A stretch of DNA of 64,000 nucleotides from Lucifuga dentata (GCA_014773175.1 VXCM01000456.1:62001-126000), one strand, 5' to 3'. Positions 25,501 through 36,700 are shown, counted from the first letter of the stretch. Numbers and translations: made by a program. The notes: generated by a model not told the origin, from the sequence alone.

Positions 25501-26910
25501 ATGGTACATGTTTTCATGTAAATGGAAACACAAGTGCAAAACAGAGGCAGAATAGAACACTGACAACTTAAGATAATACAAAGACCAGAGTATCCCAGTA
25601 GTTCTCCCACACATATGACAAGGCCATAGAAATGATTAAGTGTTGGGTACATTTTAATGAACAAAAAGCCATTCATGTGGAAGGTGATTTTAATTGAAAT
25701 CTCCTTCTGTTTAATAATGTAACACATTCACAGTGAGGGAAAACGTGAGTGTTCATATCATGGTTTCACTGATCTTTACTGCTTCTCTGCAGTCTGTTCT
25801 CCTGATTTAACACTATTTCCTCACATCCTCCACTCCTCTTCTTTATCTATCCCTCTGCATCATCTCCAAACCCTCAGAACAGCACAGATTGTTGTTGTTG
25901 CTCACTTTCACACACTTCATACAAACCAGTTTAGAGTTTTTTAGCTGTAGCCTCTGTGCTGAACCCTTACAAGTTCACTATCATGCATGTTTTACAGCCA
26001 AGTTTCTTCCTCATTCACTAGTTGATTTTTTTTTTTTTTTTTTTTNAAAAAAAAAACAAAACAAAAAAAAAACAAGATCTCACAGCAATGTTTATACCAA
26101 AGAACAATAATTTATTATCATTTGTTTTGCAAAGATCACTATTATTACACATTTACCTGGCTACAAATGTGCCAACTACATATTACTCCAAATTAGACCA
26201 TGGGACATTGACTTAAAATAAATGTGGGGAATGGTTTTAAATTTGAAATTTACAATATGTCAAAATGAGGCATTTGTAAAGAGTGTACTGTACAGGTAAC
26301 TGAACTGGAATGTCTGTTGATAAATGGCAACCAGTTAATTTAATGATGTAATATTATGTGTTCTGAGTCCTGCTCAGTGGCATTCATCCTAACACAAGAG
26401 TTCCATGTGACTGTAAACATATGTCAGTCAACATTATACGATATTTGCAAATGTTTTCAGTTCAAAATCAAATCTGGCCATGTATGAATAGCACAAAATA
26501 AAATCTCTCTCTTGTTTGGAGATACAGAGAGTTAAATGATTTGTGTGAGAAATCAGTTTGCCACACCAACATAACATCAATTCAGTTTTTATTTTTAAGG
26601 CTATGCTGAGTAAAAATGTATGAGTAAAAATTATGTAAAAATACAGGTATTTAAAAGATCCATCTGTTGTTGAATATATGTAGAAAAACATTAACTCAAA
26701 AAAATAAGCAACATTAAAACTAAATACAAAATATTTTCATCCAAAGTTGCAAATTAGACAAACATCATGTCAAACATCAAGAGAAACGTGGAGCTGCCAC
26801 ATTGACAATGAATTAAAGTAGTGGTTCTCAAACTGTGGTAAGTGTGCCGCCAGTGGTAGTTGAAGCTGCAGAAAGTCAAAAAAATTGGAACCTATGGAAA
26901 TTACTATGGC
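22510..26910. other. Intergenic, no gene recognised
   Basis: Short ORFs only. A run of A with N at 23246 and a poly(T)-N-poly(A) junction at about 26027-26070 are assembly weak points. A moderately GC-balanced stretch at about 24450-24620 contains several homeodomain-type AATTA sites and could be a regulatory element, but this is not testable by eye. Confidence 0.45.
26027..26070. repeat. Poly(T)-N-poly(A) junction
   Basis: A T run up to 26045, N at 26046, then an A-rich run. Either a hairpin-like homopolymer pair or, more likely, two contigs joined at low-complexity ends. Confidence 0.8.
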
Positions 26911-26919
26911 AAATTATTA

Positions 26920-27065
26920 CCTTTGCTAAGGAGATTATATTTTTAACCATAACTGGATAACTCAAAAAGTTATGTATCCATTTTGACATAATTTGATTTT
27001 GAAATTTGGGGNCATGGACCAGATCTGGATCCAGAGGTGGATCCAAGCATTTTCAACATTTAAGA
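26920..27065 (+). mobile_element. Short non-autonomous element, family C copy 3 (fragment)
   Basis: Contains ATAACTCAAAAAGTTATGTA and CCAGATCTGGATCCAGAGG, matching the other copies. A single N at 27012 interrupts it without a flanking duplication. Confidence 0.65.
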
Positions 27066-27261
27066 TGTTGGTTGTTTTTTCACTGAGCTGACAGTGGAGC
27101 TGCTTCTGAAGTTTTGTAGCTTCTTATATTCACCAATCCAGACTCCAAAATTACAAGAACAACATATGAAGAGTTCCACTTTGTACTGAGGTATCCATGT
27201 TTTAAAAATGCTTTACTAAAATAGTTGATAGTAATATTACCAGAGTCGAAAAAGACCTTTG

Positions 27262-27274
27262 CTTCATCATCATT

Positions 27275-27312
<38 letters not shown>

Positions 27313-27313
27313 T
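27262..27313. repeat. (ATC)n / (GAT)n trinucleotide microsatellite
   Basis: About 16 tandem TCA units with one TAT interruption near the start. On the minus strand it would read poly-Asp or poly-Met in two frames, but no gene context supports translation. It lies roughly 250-300 bp beyond the predicted pdzrn4 poly(A) signal. Confidence 0.92.
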
Positions 27314-27385
27314 TTTCCTGAACATGGATATGGCCTTTTGAGGTGATTTTTGTTTTTTAGGTAATCAGGGAAATGCTTCATCATT

Positions 27386-27431
27386 GTAATATTTTGTAAA
27401 TTACAAAATATTGTAATTTACAAAATATTAC
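27386..27431. repeat. Perfect 21-bp inverted repeat with 4-base loop
   Basis: The left arm starts gtaatattttgtaaattac at 27386-27406, the loop is aata, and the right arm 27411-27431 is the exact reverse complement. A further partial inverted repeat (caatattttgta) follows. It is AT-rich, outside any recognised element, and about 135 bp downstream of the predicted pdzrn4 poly(A) signal. Confidence 0.9.
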
Positions 27432-27565
27432 AATATTTTGTACATCATTTTAATAATAACAGTAAGGTAACAAATTACTTATTGAAATACATTTTGTAAT
27501 TGCATTCCCTTATTTGTTAGCATAAAAAGTTTTGAGCTTGGAAACAACTGCATTTCAAAGGATCA

Positions 27566-27571
27566 TTTATT
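27566..27571 (-). terminator. pdzrn4: Candidate pdzrn4 polyadenylation signal AATAAA
   Basis: A canonical hexamer on the minus strand, the first I find downstream of the stop codon. A moderately GT-rich stretch (cagttgtttcc) follows on the minus strand. There is no transcript evidence. Confidence 0.45.
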
Positions 27572-28158
27572 TCAGATTCATAACATATTATGGGTCAAAC
27601 ACAAGCTTATTGTAGGAACTCATGTTTGATCATTAGGATAAAAGTATACAGTGTTATGATAGGAATTTGTGGAATGTTTATATGATTTTGAAGGATAAAT
27701 CCAGTTTTTGAAAGAGCATAGAAATAGCAGGTGAAAACGGGAAAAACAGATTCACCTTTTTTGCAACAGTAAACCATCTTTGTAGACTTAAAAGAAAACA
27801 TTTAACGTTGCTTAAGAAGCTCATATAACTTTCTTGAGTTATATGTTTACAACATAAATATGAAAATAATGATTAAAAAATAAACATGTCCAGACTTAAG
27901 TAAGAAAATAATTGTTTTTGTCATAATTCCCTAGAAAACTGAGTGAAAGTGATGCAAAAAAAACAAAAAAAACAAACAAAAAAAAAAAAAACCCACTGAA
28001 AAACATGATGAAAATGTCATGAAACCATTGATAAATTCTTTACAAAATGCTATTTGGGTTACAAAGTGTGAAAAATATTCCTATTGTCCTCATAAAAATG
28101 CCACATTGAACGAGGCAAGTATATTATACCACATGGGTAGAATGTGTGTGTTGTGTTT

Positions 28159-28190
28159 TTTTTTTGTTTGTTTGTTTGTTTGTTTCTTTG
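28159..28190. repeat. (TTTG)n / (CAAA)n microsatellite abutting the pdzrn4 stop codon
   Basis: Consecutive tttg units on the plus strand with a T run beside them. On the sense strand of pdzrn4 the 3' UTR therefore begins with CAAA repeats within a few bases of TAA. Confidence 0.85.
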
Positions 28191-28191
28191 T

Positions 28192-29664
28192 TTATACAGT
28201 AGTGACTGACAGGAAGGCGTTGTGCACCTTGGCTCCCTCGGGAGCTTTTGTACCATGAGTCATCAGCTCCTGGATGGTCATCCAATTGTCCAGGATCTTC
28301 TTGTTGCGCTTCTTCATCATCTTCTTGTGGCTGAGCTCAATGATGCTAACGTCCTTACGACCCTCGCTGCTGCTCTGAGGATTCTCCCTCAAGCTTTCCA
28401 GCCGGCTACGCTGCATGAACTCTCGCCTTCTCCTCTGCTCCTTGGCCCTGACCAGGTGCTGCTTCCTCTCCTCCTTGCTCCAGTACCTCCCCATCTTCAT
28501 CTCACTCATTGCATCATCATCTGTGGTCATTCCTCCACTGCGTTCTTCCTTGATCTTTAGGGCTCGTTCACGCAGGATTTTATCTCTCACAGGCCTCTTG
28601 GTAATGTAGCGTGTCCCGTCGCTTCGGATCTTGACCTTCCACTCCATCTTAGGCTCATTAGCCGGACTCTGAGGCTCTTTACAGACACTGAGTAGACTGA
28701 GTTGGCTCTGAGCATATTCTACAGCCGAGCGCTGCTGGATCAGCTGCATGTAGCTCTGGTAGTGGCGGGCGTGGGCTGGGATATTGGCCTGCCTTTGCTG
28801 GGAACTATGAGATGGAGAAAAGTACGGAATCTGGGAAGCTAGTGGCTTTAATTTCCCTCTCCTCTCCTCCTCAGCCTGAGGTGTTTGGTCTGACTCGGAA
28901 GGGTTGCTGGGGTCAGGACTGCTACTCTTGATGGGAACTGGGGCACGGCAAGTTGGGATAGGGCTCGGGCTGAGAGAATGGCCAGCGGCTAGGCTACTGC
29001 AGAGATTCCTCTGATTTGTGAGGCTAACCATCCTCTGGAGAGAGTGCTCTGGGGAGCGGTCCATTGCCAGCGGGGTGCTCCGTGAGCTCTCTGCTGTGTT
29101 GTAGGCACTGGAGCTGTCCTTGTCCGATTTCTCCAACCTCTCGTTAATGTCAGCCAGCTTGCCCCTTGTGGGTTCACCACGGCGGAGGCTTTGGTTTTTG
29201 GTGGAGGGTCCAGAGTGGCCCGTGGAGGGAGACTGCTGGCCTTTACGAAGCTTGTGGGCCTGCATGATGTTCTGACACTCAAGCTCTATGCTGCGCAGCT
29301 CCTCGTTGAGCATGCGTAGCTCCCGCTGTACACCACCCTGCTCCCCCATGCTGCACTCGATGGTGCTGCGGCGGCTGTAGAACAGGTCATACTCGCCGCT
29401 GTTATGAATCTGACACTTCAGCTCCAAGAGCTGCTGGAAACGATCACCCTCTGTCTCCTCATCTTCCTCATCCTCTTTGTCCTCCAGCCTTGTGGAGCCA
29501 GAGGTTCGGTGTGTGTCCCGACTGTCTCTCAGACACTGGGACAGACGTTTCTGGATATGTGCCAGGACTTTATGTTCTGAACTGTCCATTCTGTCTTTCA
29601 TACTCAGACCATTGTCCTTATAATGAGGGAGCGTGGAGCAGGTGGGCTTGTCATCTTCTGTTCT
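28192..29664 (-). CDS. pdzrn4: pdzrn4 terminal coding exon: conserved C-terminal region and PDZ-binding tail
   Basis: A 1473-bp exon with 490 codons and TAA at 28192-28194. The acceptor is ttttcattgcag and reading begins RTEDDKPTC in phase 0; no start codon is involved. In order it contains an acidic run ([14 protein letters not shown], about residue 70 of the exon), then [13 protein letters not shown], a coiled-coil stretch with [20 protein letters not shown], and [15 protein letters not shown] Ser/Pro-rich low-complexity part follows. The conserved tail then has [59 protein letters not shown], a basic helix rich in Arg/Lys, and [20 protein letters not shown]. It ends SVTTV, a class I PDZ ligand (T-T-V). 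The GEYDLFYS and STIEC motifs match PDZRN4 rather than PDZRN3. SGGMTT carries one Gly more than the family form I know. Confidence 0.97.
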   Translation of the reverse strand, partial: RTEDDKPTCSTLPHYKDNGLSMKDRMDSSEHKVLAHIQKRLSQCLRDSRDTHRTSGSTRLEDKEDEEDEETEGDRFQQLLELKCQIHNSGEYDLFYSRRSTIECSMGEQGGVQRELRMLNEELRSIELECQNIMQAHKLRKGQQSPSTGHSGPSTKNQSLRRGEPTRGKLADINERLEKSDKDSSSAYNTAESSRSTPLAMDRSPEHSLQRMVSLTNQRNLCSSLAAGHSLSPSPIPTCRAPVPIKSSSPDPSNPSESDQTPQAEEERRGKLKPLASQIPYFSPSHSSQQRQANIPAHARHYQSYMQLIQQRSAVEYAQSQLSLLSVCKEPQSPANEPKMEWKVKIRSDGTRYITKRPVRDKILRERALKIKEERSGGMTTDDDAMSEMKMGRYWSKEERKQHLVRAKEQRRRREFMQRSRLESLRENPQSSSEGRKDVSIIELSHKKMMKKRNKKILDNWMTIQELMTHGTKAPEGAKVHNAFLSVTTV

Positions 29665-30650
29665 CTGCAATGAAAAAGATTAACCAGACCAATGTGAAAT
29701 ACTCTTGTATTGATGTATGGCATATGCAATACTTTAATAGAGTTCCTTCTTTTAATGATCTATGTGAAAAATAATTTTTATGATCTTAATATAAGGAACT
29801 TATTAGCAACTACTGAATTATAAATAAGTGTGCTTTAATGTATGTAATGCTTTCTTGAGTACATGCATCCTTGTGGTATTTTTTTTAAATGTTTTAAAGT
29901 AGTATAGCAAAATATAGCAAAGGGAAAATTTCTGATCTAATTTTTCTCAATGTACTCATCTGTTATTTGCAAAAGTATGAAATGAGGACAAAAGACAACA
30001 AAAAAATCATCACAACTATGTCAGAGTTCACCAAGTGAATCATTATTCTGGGCTCTAAAAGCTGCTGTGAGTAACTTAGTCATACAGCTCTGTTTCTTCA
30101 GGGATTGTTTCTACTCTGCCGTTTCCTTGAAGTCTCATTGATATGGATCTTTGTAGTATGCTATCCTCCAAACAGAACAGAATTTTGAATTATGATTACT
30201 AATGTTTGGAATTTAAATGTTTCATCAGCCTCTTTCCATAAATATTCACACTCATTATTTAGTATTCACATTTCAAAGGGCAAAGTGTGTTTTCACTCAG
30301 TTCTGCAAAGAAAGTCAATAAAGAGTTTGACTCCACAGATCTGTATTAATTTCAAGGAAAATGATAATATTGACTGTAAATAATGACCCAATACCATCAA
30401 AGAAATTATAGTTGAGCATGATAATATGGTGTTTATAACATATTGAATGGTACAGTCGGTCGGGAGGGAAGTAGAGTACCCCTTTGATCTTCTGCTTTTT
30501 GAATTGATAGCTTTTAAGAGTTTTTATTCACTTGGCCAGACCCAATAAGAGGAAATAGCCTTTCCAGCATGTCTAAACCCCAGAACACAAAGCTTTATCA
30601 CTGACAAGCTAATCCAGTTAAGCAAAGCATATGTTTTGCTGTTGTCTGAC
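29665..30650 (-). other. pdzrn4 intron before the last coding exon
   Basis: 986 bp, AT-rich, bounded by donor gtcaga and acceptor ttttcattgcag. I see no repeat family or ORF of interest in it. Confidence 0.85.
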
Positions 30651-30779
30651 CTGTTCATTCTCCTGCTCCTCCTGAAAGGCAGCCAATTCCATCTCCTCCC
30701 TCTGCTGCTCCTCCAACATTTCCATCTTGAGCTGCTCCAGGAACTCACTGTGTTCATCATCCAGCCAGGCCTCCTCCAA
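30651..30779 (-). CDS. pdzrn4: pdzrn4 coding exon: acidic helical linker after PDZ2
   Basis: 43 codons in phase 0-0, with acceptor attcaccctcag and donor gtcaga. The sequence opens LEEAWLDDEHSEFLEQLKME and continues as a Glu/Gln-rich, probably helical or coiled-coil stretch ending EEQENEQ. In the mammalian protein this region is followed by a longer Ser/Asp/Glu-rich insert than is seen here, so the fish linker may be shorter or an additional exon may have been missed. Residues 208-250 of the visible protein. The donor has C at position +3 (gtcaga), weaker than the others. Confidence 0.92.
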
Positions 30780-31634
30780 CTGAGGGTGAATGCAGAAAGA
30801 AAACATATGGAGAGAGAGGGTGGCGGGAGTTATTTGTCAAGGCCTAAAGCTCATGGTGACATGGCATCTCCAAACAAATAGTAGGGTGGCAGGGTGTTCC
30901 AAATGGGTACCCAAATGGGATTTTCTGGGAAAAGAAAATCCCTAGGATGGTTTTTAAATACAAAACTGCAAGCAACAAAATGTTACCTACTTCTTAACCA
31001 ACAAACCTCAACCTCCACACATTCACAGCTTTAAAATATATACAGTATATTCTAATCTCAAAATCAAGCCAGTTTAATGGACATATTGTAGGACTGTCAC
31101 CTTTGACCTATTTGCTTCAAACCATCCATCAGCTTTTTGTTTGCTTGATGTGAACCAAATGGGATTCATATCTCAATCTTCAGATTTACTACTGAGAGAC
31201 ATTTAATTACAAAGAGTCTACCATTGCTCCTGGCTCATCTGCACTGCAGTGGAGTCCTTCTGATTATTCGCCATCGGCCTTGGGCCTGAACTCGCTCTAC
31301 ATTAGCATGCCATTAGCTTTTATGGCTTACCGTTGGAAGTCAATTACAGTGGTGCTACATAAAAATAAAACATGATGAGGTGTCTCAGTGGTGGCTTCCA
31401 CTAGGAGTGGTTGTGGGGAGTTGGGGGAGGGGTGGCTACCCAAGACTACTAAGGTTTACTCTCAGCAAATATAATGTAAATGACAGACCTTCAGGGCTCT
31501 TATTTGTGAATTACATGCTTCTCTTACCTATGTTAGGCCCACAGTAGGTGTTTTTGAATGAACAGCATTCAGTAACTGAAAGATCTGTTGGACCTTTAGG
31601 CTGAGATTGTGTGATGTGTGCGGTTATTTCTTAC
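30780..31634 (-). other. pdzrn4 intron between the PDZ2-end exon and the acidic linker exon
   Basis: 855 bp of ordinary intron sequence. Nothing recognisable beyond splice sites gtaaga and attcaccctcag. Confidence 0.85.
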
Positions 31635-31736
31635 CTGCATCTCAGGTCTGGCAACCAGCAGAACAATGTTCCTCCAGACTTCATTGGAGAGTGCAGCCAT
31701 TGCTTCTTCTCTGTCCTGCACATCTTGACCATTAAT
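31635..31736 (-). CDS. pdzrn4: pdzrn4 coding exon: C-terminal part of PDZ2
   Basis: 34 codons in phase 0-0, with acceptor gtcatcctcag and donor gtaaga. It begins INGQDVQDREEAMAALSN, which covers the last PDZ loop and alpha-B helix, and ends NIVLLVARPEMQ, the final strand. Residues 174-207 of the visible protein. By alignment with PDZ1 (HEENVEVF against REEAMAAL), the alpha-B1 position is Arg rather than His. PDZ2 therefore lacks the class I selectivity residue that PDZ1 has, and probably prefers different ligands. A TTAA-flanked foldback element begins about 50 bp upstream of this exon, close to where its branch point should be. Confidence 0.95.
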
Positions 31737-31785
31737 CTGAGGATGACATACAAACATATGAATACCACATTCACTACATGCCTAG

Positions 31786-32442
31786 TAAAGCACCATATTG
31801 ATGATTTTGCATGTTTAAGCCCAATAAATACCTGCAACATACTGACAACTACCGGTAATTTCCAAAACACTAAACTGTATTTTAGTTTTCCTGTTATTTT
31901 GCTAAATCCCCAAAATCAAATGTTCTTAAGATTCAATATTTTTCCTGCTAACATGTATGTCCAAATTTAGAAGGGTGGTTTTCTTAATTTCTTGGTAAAA
32001 GTCATCTTCTTCTGGGACTATGTTCCCTGCCGGAGACATACATTATCTTCCGTGCAGCTCTGTTAAATGTTGTTAAATAAAACTCTGTTGTTAAATAAAA
32101 TTACTTTGACAAAAAAATTAATAGACATCGTATTTGCTGTGATGATTATCTCAGGCATGTTTCACATCTCTACAAGTTGATTTTAATAGCTTACTGGAAT
32201 GAACTGAAACCGATGGCAGTCTGGAAGGTTGGAAAAACTATTCTAATATTTACTGCTCTAGTATTATATTTTGGGAAATGGTTATCAGCAACATAATGTA
32301 TGCATATGCATACACAGCATATATATGCTATATATGCTATATATGCCGTGTATGCATAATGCACATTATGCATACTGTGTATGCATATATATATATATAT
32401 ATATATAGGGCTCAAACATACAAAACTACCAGTATTGTCCTT
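31786..32442. mobile_element. Foldback MITE-like element, family A copy 2 (intronic)
   Basis: The left end TAAAGCACCATATTGATGAT then TTTGCATGTTTAAGCC, and the right end GGGCTCAAACATACAAAACT then ACCAGTATTGTCCTTTAA, are diverged versions of copy 1's termini. The right side abuts TTAA; the left has a TAA remnant. Shared internal landmarks include CTATGTTCCCTGCCGGAGAC and GGAATGAACTGAAACCGATG. The length is close to copy 1. It lies in the pdzrn4 intron and starts only about 50 bp from the acceptor of the exon at 31635-31736. A palindromic TGCATA/AT tract occupies 32290-32407. Confidence 0.75.
32298..32407. repeat. Nested palindromes and (AT)n tract
   Basis: A perfect 16-bp palindrome gtatgcatatgcatac at 32298-32313, an 11-bp-arm palindrome (tatgcataatg, 2-base centre) at 32351-32374, and an (AT)n run at about 32385-32407, all inside the foldback element. 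Confidence 0.85.
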
Positions 32443-32848
32443 TAAGCAAGACACATACAAGCAAACGTCCTGTACATATAAATGCAAATAATCAAACACA
32501 GCCACATACACACAAACACACATCAAAAGGTCAGCTTCATCCTCTCAGTTCTATTACCAAGTGCTTAAAAAAATGAAGTGGCCCATTAAAGTGGCACAAC
32601 ACAGTGACGCTTTCTTTCTAGAGGAAACTGTAAATACTCTGTGTTGCTCCCTAATACGAAGCCGTCATTATGAATGGGACAGTGGCCGTAGGATGACGGA
32701 ACTGTTGTGTTCACCAAAGTATCTGGCAGCATACATACATCTAGCCACACAATTAACTGGCCAATGACAGGGGGCGTCCATCTTTTTGCCGGCAGAGTAA
32801 TGGCCCTGTCACTGCTGGATAATACCGCCACAGTACTGGACTGCCTCA

Positions 32849-32850
<2 letters not shown>

Positions 32851-32887
<37 letters not shown>
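32851..32887. repeat. (CA)n microsatellite
   Basis: About 18 CA units within the pdzrn4 intron. Confidence 0.95.
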
Positions 32888-32888
<1 letters not shown>

Positions 32889-33260
32889 ATCCTGAATCAA
32901 ATCAGTCATACAACATATGCACTGGTAGACAATTACACCAACAATCTTTGACCAACAGTGCTTATGCATCCCTCCCCCATCTAATAATTGCTAGCACAGA
33001 ATATTCACTTCTTTCTTGGCTATATTCCTGCCTCCCATGACGCTTCTAGTGAAGGAATTAAACTACATTTTTTCCCCCATTCAGTTTCCACATTCATAAA
33101 CTTTAACCTCATCTGCCATTCATCCAATTCATTATTCTAGAATGGTTCATATTACCTATTATGGCTTCCAAAATTACCTCTCCCTGTGTACTACTTTTAA
33201 CCTTAACATTAAAATTAGAGGCACTGAATTATAGACACATAAAACAATAATCATTCGTCC

Positions 33261-33261
<1 letters not shown>

Positions 33262-33312
<51 letters not shown>
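33262..33312. repeat. (CA)n microsatellite
   Basis: About 25 uninterrupted CA units in the pdzrn4 intron. Confidence 0.95.
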
Positions 33313-33314
<2 letters not shown>

Positions 33315-33702
33315 GCAGCTTTTGGCCCAACAAATGGTTCTCCTATTCTGTTGAAGAGTTCCTGCAGATTTCAGGCCCAAAGATGAAGCTAGGGGCTAAT
33401 AACAGTCATAGCCTCTCAGCTATCCCACAGGGGGCAGTGAGTTGCAGCACAGCATTGTCCTGAACCAGTACTCTTAAAAACCCTGTTGGTGCTGAGTCGG
33501 TAACTAAAACAGCCAGGGGGGCTTTTCTCCCCTTCTAACAGTCACAGCGGGGGCAAGTTCCCCCTTTAATGTGCTGCCATTAAAAAGGAATGGGCTCTCG
33601 TGCAGGGAGACAGTGGTTGAATGCGACAAAATAAAAGCAGGTTTAATGTTGAATCCAATTATCTTGTGTAGGTGCAGCCACTGAGAGAGTGTACAACTGT
33701 AC

Positions 33703-33765
33703 CTGTAAAATGCGATCCCCTTCTCGGATGCGTCCATCCCTGCCGGCAATGCTATTTGGACCAAT
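33703..33765 (-). CDS. pdzrn4: pdzrn4 coding exon: middle of PDZ2 (21 codons)
   Basis: A 63-bp exon in phase 0-0, with acceptor tctgcattcacag and donor gtacag. It encodes IGPNSIAGRDGRIREGDRIL plus a final Gln. GRIREGDRIL is a highly conserved PDZ core motif around strands D and E, where the RDGRI and GDRIL turns are typical. Residues 153-173 of the visible protein. The exon is too short to stand out in simple ORF scans and is easily missed. Its identity rests on motif, phase and splice sites, and on exact joining to the exons on both sides. Confidence 0.94.
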
Positions 33766-36700
33766 CTGTGAATGCAGAGACAGAGCAACATAATGCTTCT
33801 GAAACACTTTTCAATCTTCATTAGAGAAGATCAGGAATAGTTTGAAAATCTTTTAATTCATTATAAAGACATTACCCAGCTAGACATGTCTAGACTGTTA
33901 TTATGAATGCGAAAACAGCACAGTAGGAATGGTTGTATCCTTGCTGCCATGGGAAAATCTCAGCTGTCAAACATCATTACTGCAGCTGCCTGGTTAGTAT
34001 CAAGACCACTTTAGCCTGACTGGAAGCTGAAGAAAACATACAACAAACCTGTCAGTAAACACGCCATGATAAAACAGCAGAGAACGTCAGGAAATGTACC
34101 AATCACTTCCTTTATCATTTGAGTCCTCAGTTGAGCTAATCTTTAGCCTCTTCAGTTGAGATCTTATATGATCGGCAGATTCATGTAGTACAACCCTTTC
34201 CCACACAGTACCTATACATCCCATAACACAACCCAGAAGTATGTACATGCTCCTCCTGTAACTAATGCTGCTGAACAGAGGGGCTGACACTCTTTCATCG
34301 GCCAATCAATTGGTGTCTGGGGCCATTCATTTCACTGTGTCCTATCAGGCGGGATCTCTGAAGATGGTTAGGTGCTGCGGCACTCCATCTTCATGATAGT
34401 TCACTCCTACACAGAGGAGCACTCATTAAAGTGGGAGGAAGGTCACCAGACAGGGCTAAGTGTAGGATGGGGAAGTGAGAAAATTGAGGGTGATCTGTCT
34501 GGTTTTTTTTTTTTTTGAGGAAAGCTCTTTAAAAATTTTCTGTTCTAGAACAGTTTAAATTGATAGGGAAATTTTTTTTATTCTATGCATCTGCACAGTG
34601 TTGCAGTTGTAATTGTGGGTAACAATAACTCAGTGGTTATGGGGTTGAAGGTCCTGGGTTTAAGTGTCAGTCATGGTCCTTGCTATATTTTTGTTCTCTC
34701 TGTTTGTGTATTTTTCCTTCTAGCATTTCAACTCCATCCTGCAGTTCAAAGACACACAGGTTAGATGAGGTGGAACCTCTCCATTGTGTACTGGTGTGAA
34801 TGTACATGTAAGTATCAATGGGTTTATCTTTGTGTTAGCCCTGCAATATAGTGGAATGTCCACCCTGCCTTTTTTCTCTATACAGGATCTAACCTCCTCT
34901 GACCCTGAATAAGAAGCAGCAGGTACAGAAAATGCATTTACTGGTGGAAATGTTGTTTTGCTCTTGCCATGCAACCTTCTTCATCATTCTGTCATCACAC
35001 AGCAAATTCAGATTGGAATCAGATTGGAAGTAAAGGCAAACAACTGAAATGACAGCAAGGCGATTAAATAAACACTGCTGTCATTTTTTTCTCTGTCTGG
35101 CCCTTCAAAAAGAACTAAAAAGTCAGGGAATTCAGCTTGTTTTAAAATGACCTTGTATGGTTCTTTACTCTTTGTTGATGAGTTCTTATTTCTTATGCAA
35201 GATCAGAATACATGTAACACCTCCTGTGCCACATCCCATACACTGTGACATTCAGTCGGCTCATCTGAATGCAGCATGTTCCTCTTGGCGTTACTTTCTT
35301 GCAGAGTGAACATTGAGAAAGCTGCCAGGAGCCACAGACTACAGTGATCTGTATTCCACTCACTCTCAATGCGAACACCTCGCGGGTCCGAGTCAACTTC
35401 AAACGCATCAGAGAGAAAGTCAAGCTAAATAGAGAACAGAATTATTTATGCTTCTAACAAGTAGAAAAAATGGCGGAGAAAAGTCTTTTGGCCAACATTC
35501 ACCTGAAAGCCTGCTTGTTGATGTCAGCTGTACTGGAAACACTGGAAGAGCTAAGAGCGTTTCTGTTCATTCTGCCTTTACAGTAATTTTATGTCAACAA
35601 CAGTGTAATCATCCAGTTAGAACACTGCCAAAATATCCAATAATGTCATTTGTGCTTGATAAAAGAGTTCAATATTGAAATGACTGTACCCAACAGAGAA
35701 ATTTGCTTTGCTTGCATGAATACTAAAGTACATCATAAAGTGGAAGAAGATGATTATAAAATTTCATTATTGATCTAGACTCAGAATTCAAGCTTTCTAA
35801 GTTATATAGATATTTCAACGAGGCACTACTATCCTGATGTTTGCCGGTTTCTGTAAGAATGATGGTATGTAAATGAGAAACTTCAAAGAATTGAAATACA
35901 CAGAATCTGTATATGCATAAACCTTTTCCCTCGTGAGTGTTGCTGTTTTCAGTTTTCAAAAGTGTATAATCCTGTCTATGGTAGTTGGAAGAAAAGCATA
36001 GCAAAAGGAGGATACATGTATGTTGCATGATTTTACAGTATCACCAGGAGCCAGGGAGAGTGCGGAAAGAAACTCTAAGGACGATCATTAGAGTGCATAC
36101 TGTAACTTCACGAAGACTGAACTAGCTGAGTCAAAACTTGTCTTTTTCTGATAATATAAGATTTTTTTTACTGATCCTACAATTCTGTGAGGAATTTTGT
36201 CCTCTGTATTTGACTCATTCTAACTACTAGGAGTAGTAGGCAAGCATGGTGCAATGCCCAGAAACCGGGTTCAAATCTATGACATGTATCTGATTGTGGG
36301 GGGAAATATATACAGATCTGGACCAAATTGCACCTACTGATAGTCTATCATGTGATAAATATAGCAGATTTTTTTCTTAGAGATTGGAATATTACTTTTA
36401 AATATGGAAAAATGCCCTATCTCACAATGTTAATAAACTATTGAATAAATTCCTTGTCTTATTGAATCCCGATCGGCACCTAAATTTACTGGTTTCTTCC
36501 CTGGGGCCATGCCACATCCTTCCACCAAGGTTTTTCAAAATCTCTTTATACTTTTTTGAGTAATCAAACAAACAAGCAAGCAAACAAATGAACAAATAAA
36601 CAAACAAATGTGAGTGAAAGAATGACCTCCTTGGTGAGGTAAAAAGCCTGACAAAAGAGTGAGGATTCGCTTCCACCATGGATATGTTTTGAGGTTCTCA

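Larger units (their letters stand above)
27566..28191 (-). other. pdzrn4: Predicted pdzrn4 3' UTR
   Basis: About 626 bp from the stop codon to the first AATAAA on the minus strand (27566-27571, seen as tttatt on the plus strand). The UTR begins almost immediately with a CAAA tetranucleotide run and contains a long T-rich run (A-rich on the plus strand, about 27956-27991). The end is a prediction from the hexamer only. A longer UTR using a downstream signal is possible. Confidence 0.5.
31737..33702 (-). other. pdzrn4 intron within PDZ2, carrying a foldback element and three microsatellites
   Basis: 1966 bp. It contains the foldback element copy at about 31786-32442, an AT/TGCATA-rich palindromic tract inside it, and CA repeats at 32851-32887 and 33262-33312. 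The remainder is unremarkable. Confidence 0.85.

Noticed and set aside
27080..27384. ORFs with poly-Asp or poly-Met
   Set aside because: They are translations of the ATC trinucleotide repeat without gene context.
28222..28609. Plus-strand ORFs over the last pdzrn4 exon
   Set aside because: Antisense shadows of the conserved minus-strand coding exon.
28192..29670. A free-standing 492-residue protein starting at 29670
   Set aside because: The apparent start is a TTG within the splice acceptor (ttgcag). The coding part begins at 29664 and continues from the upstream exon.
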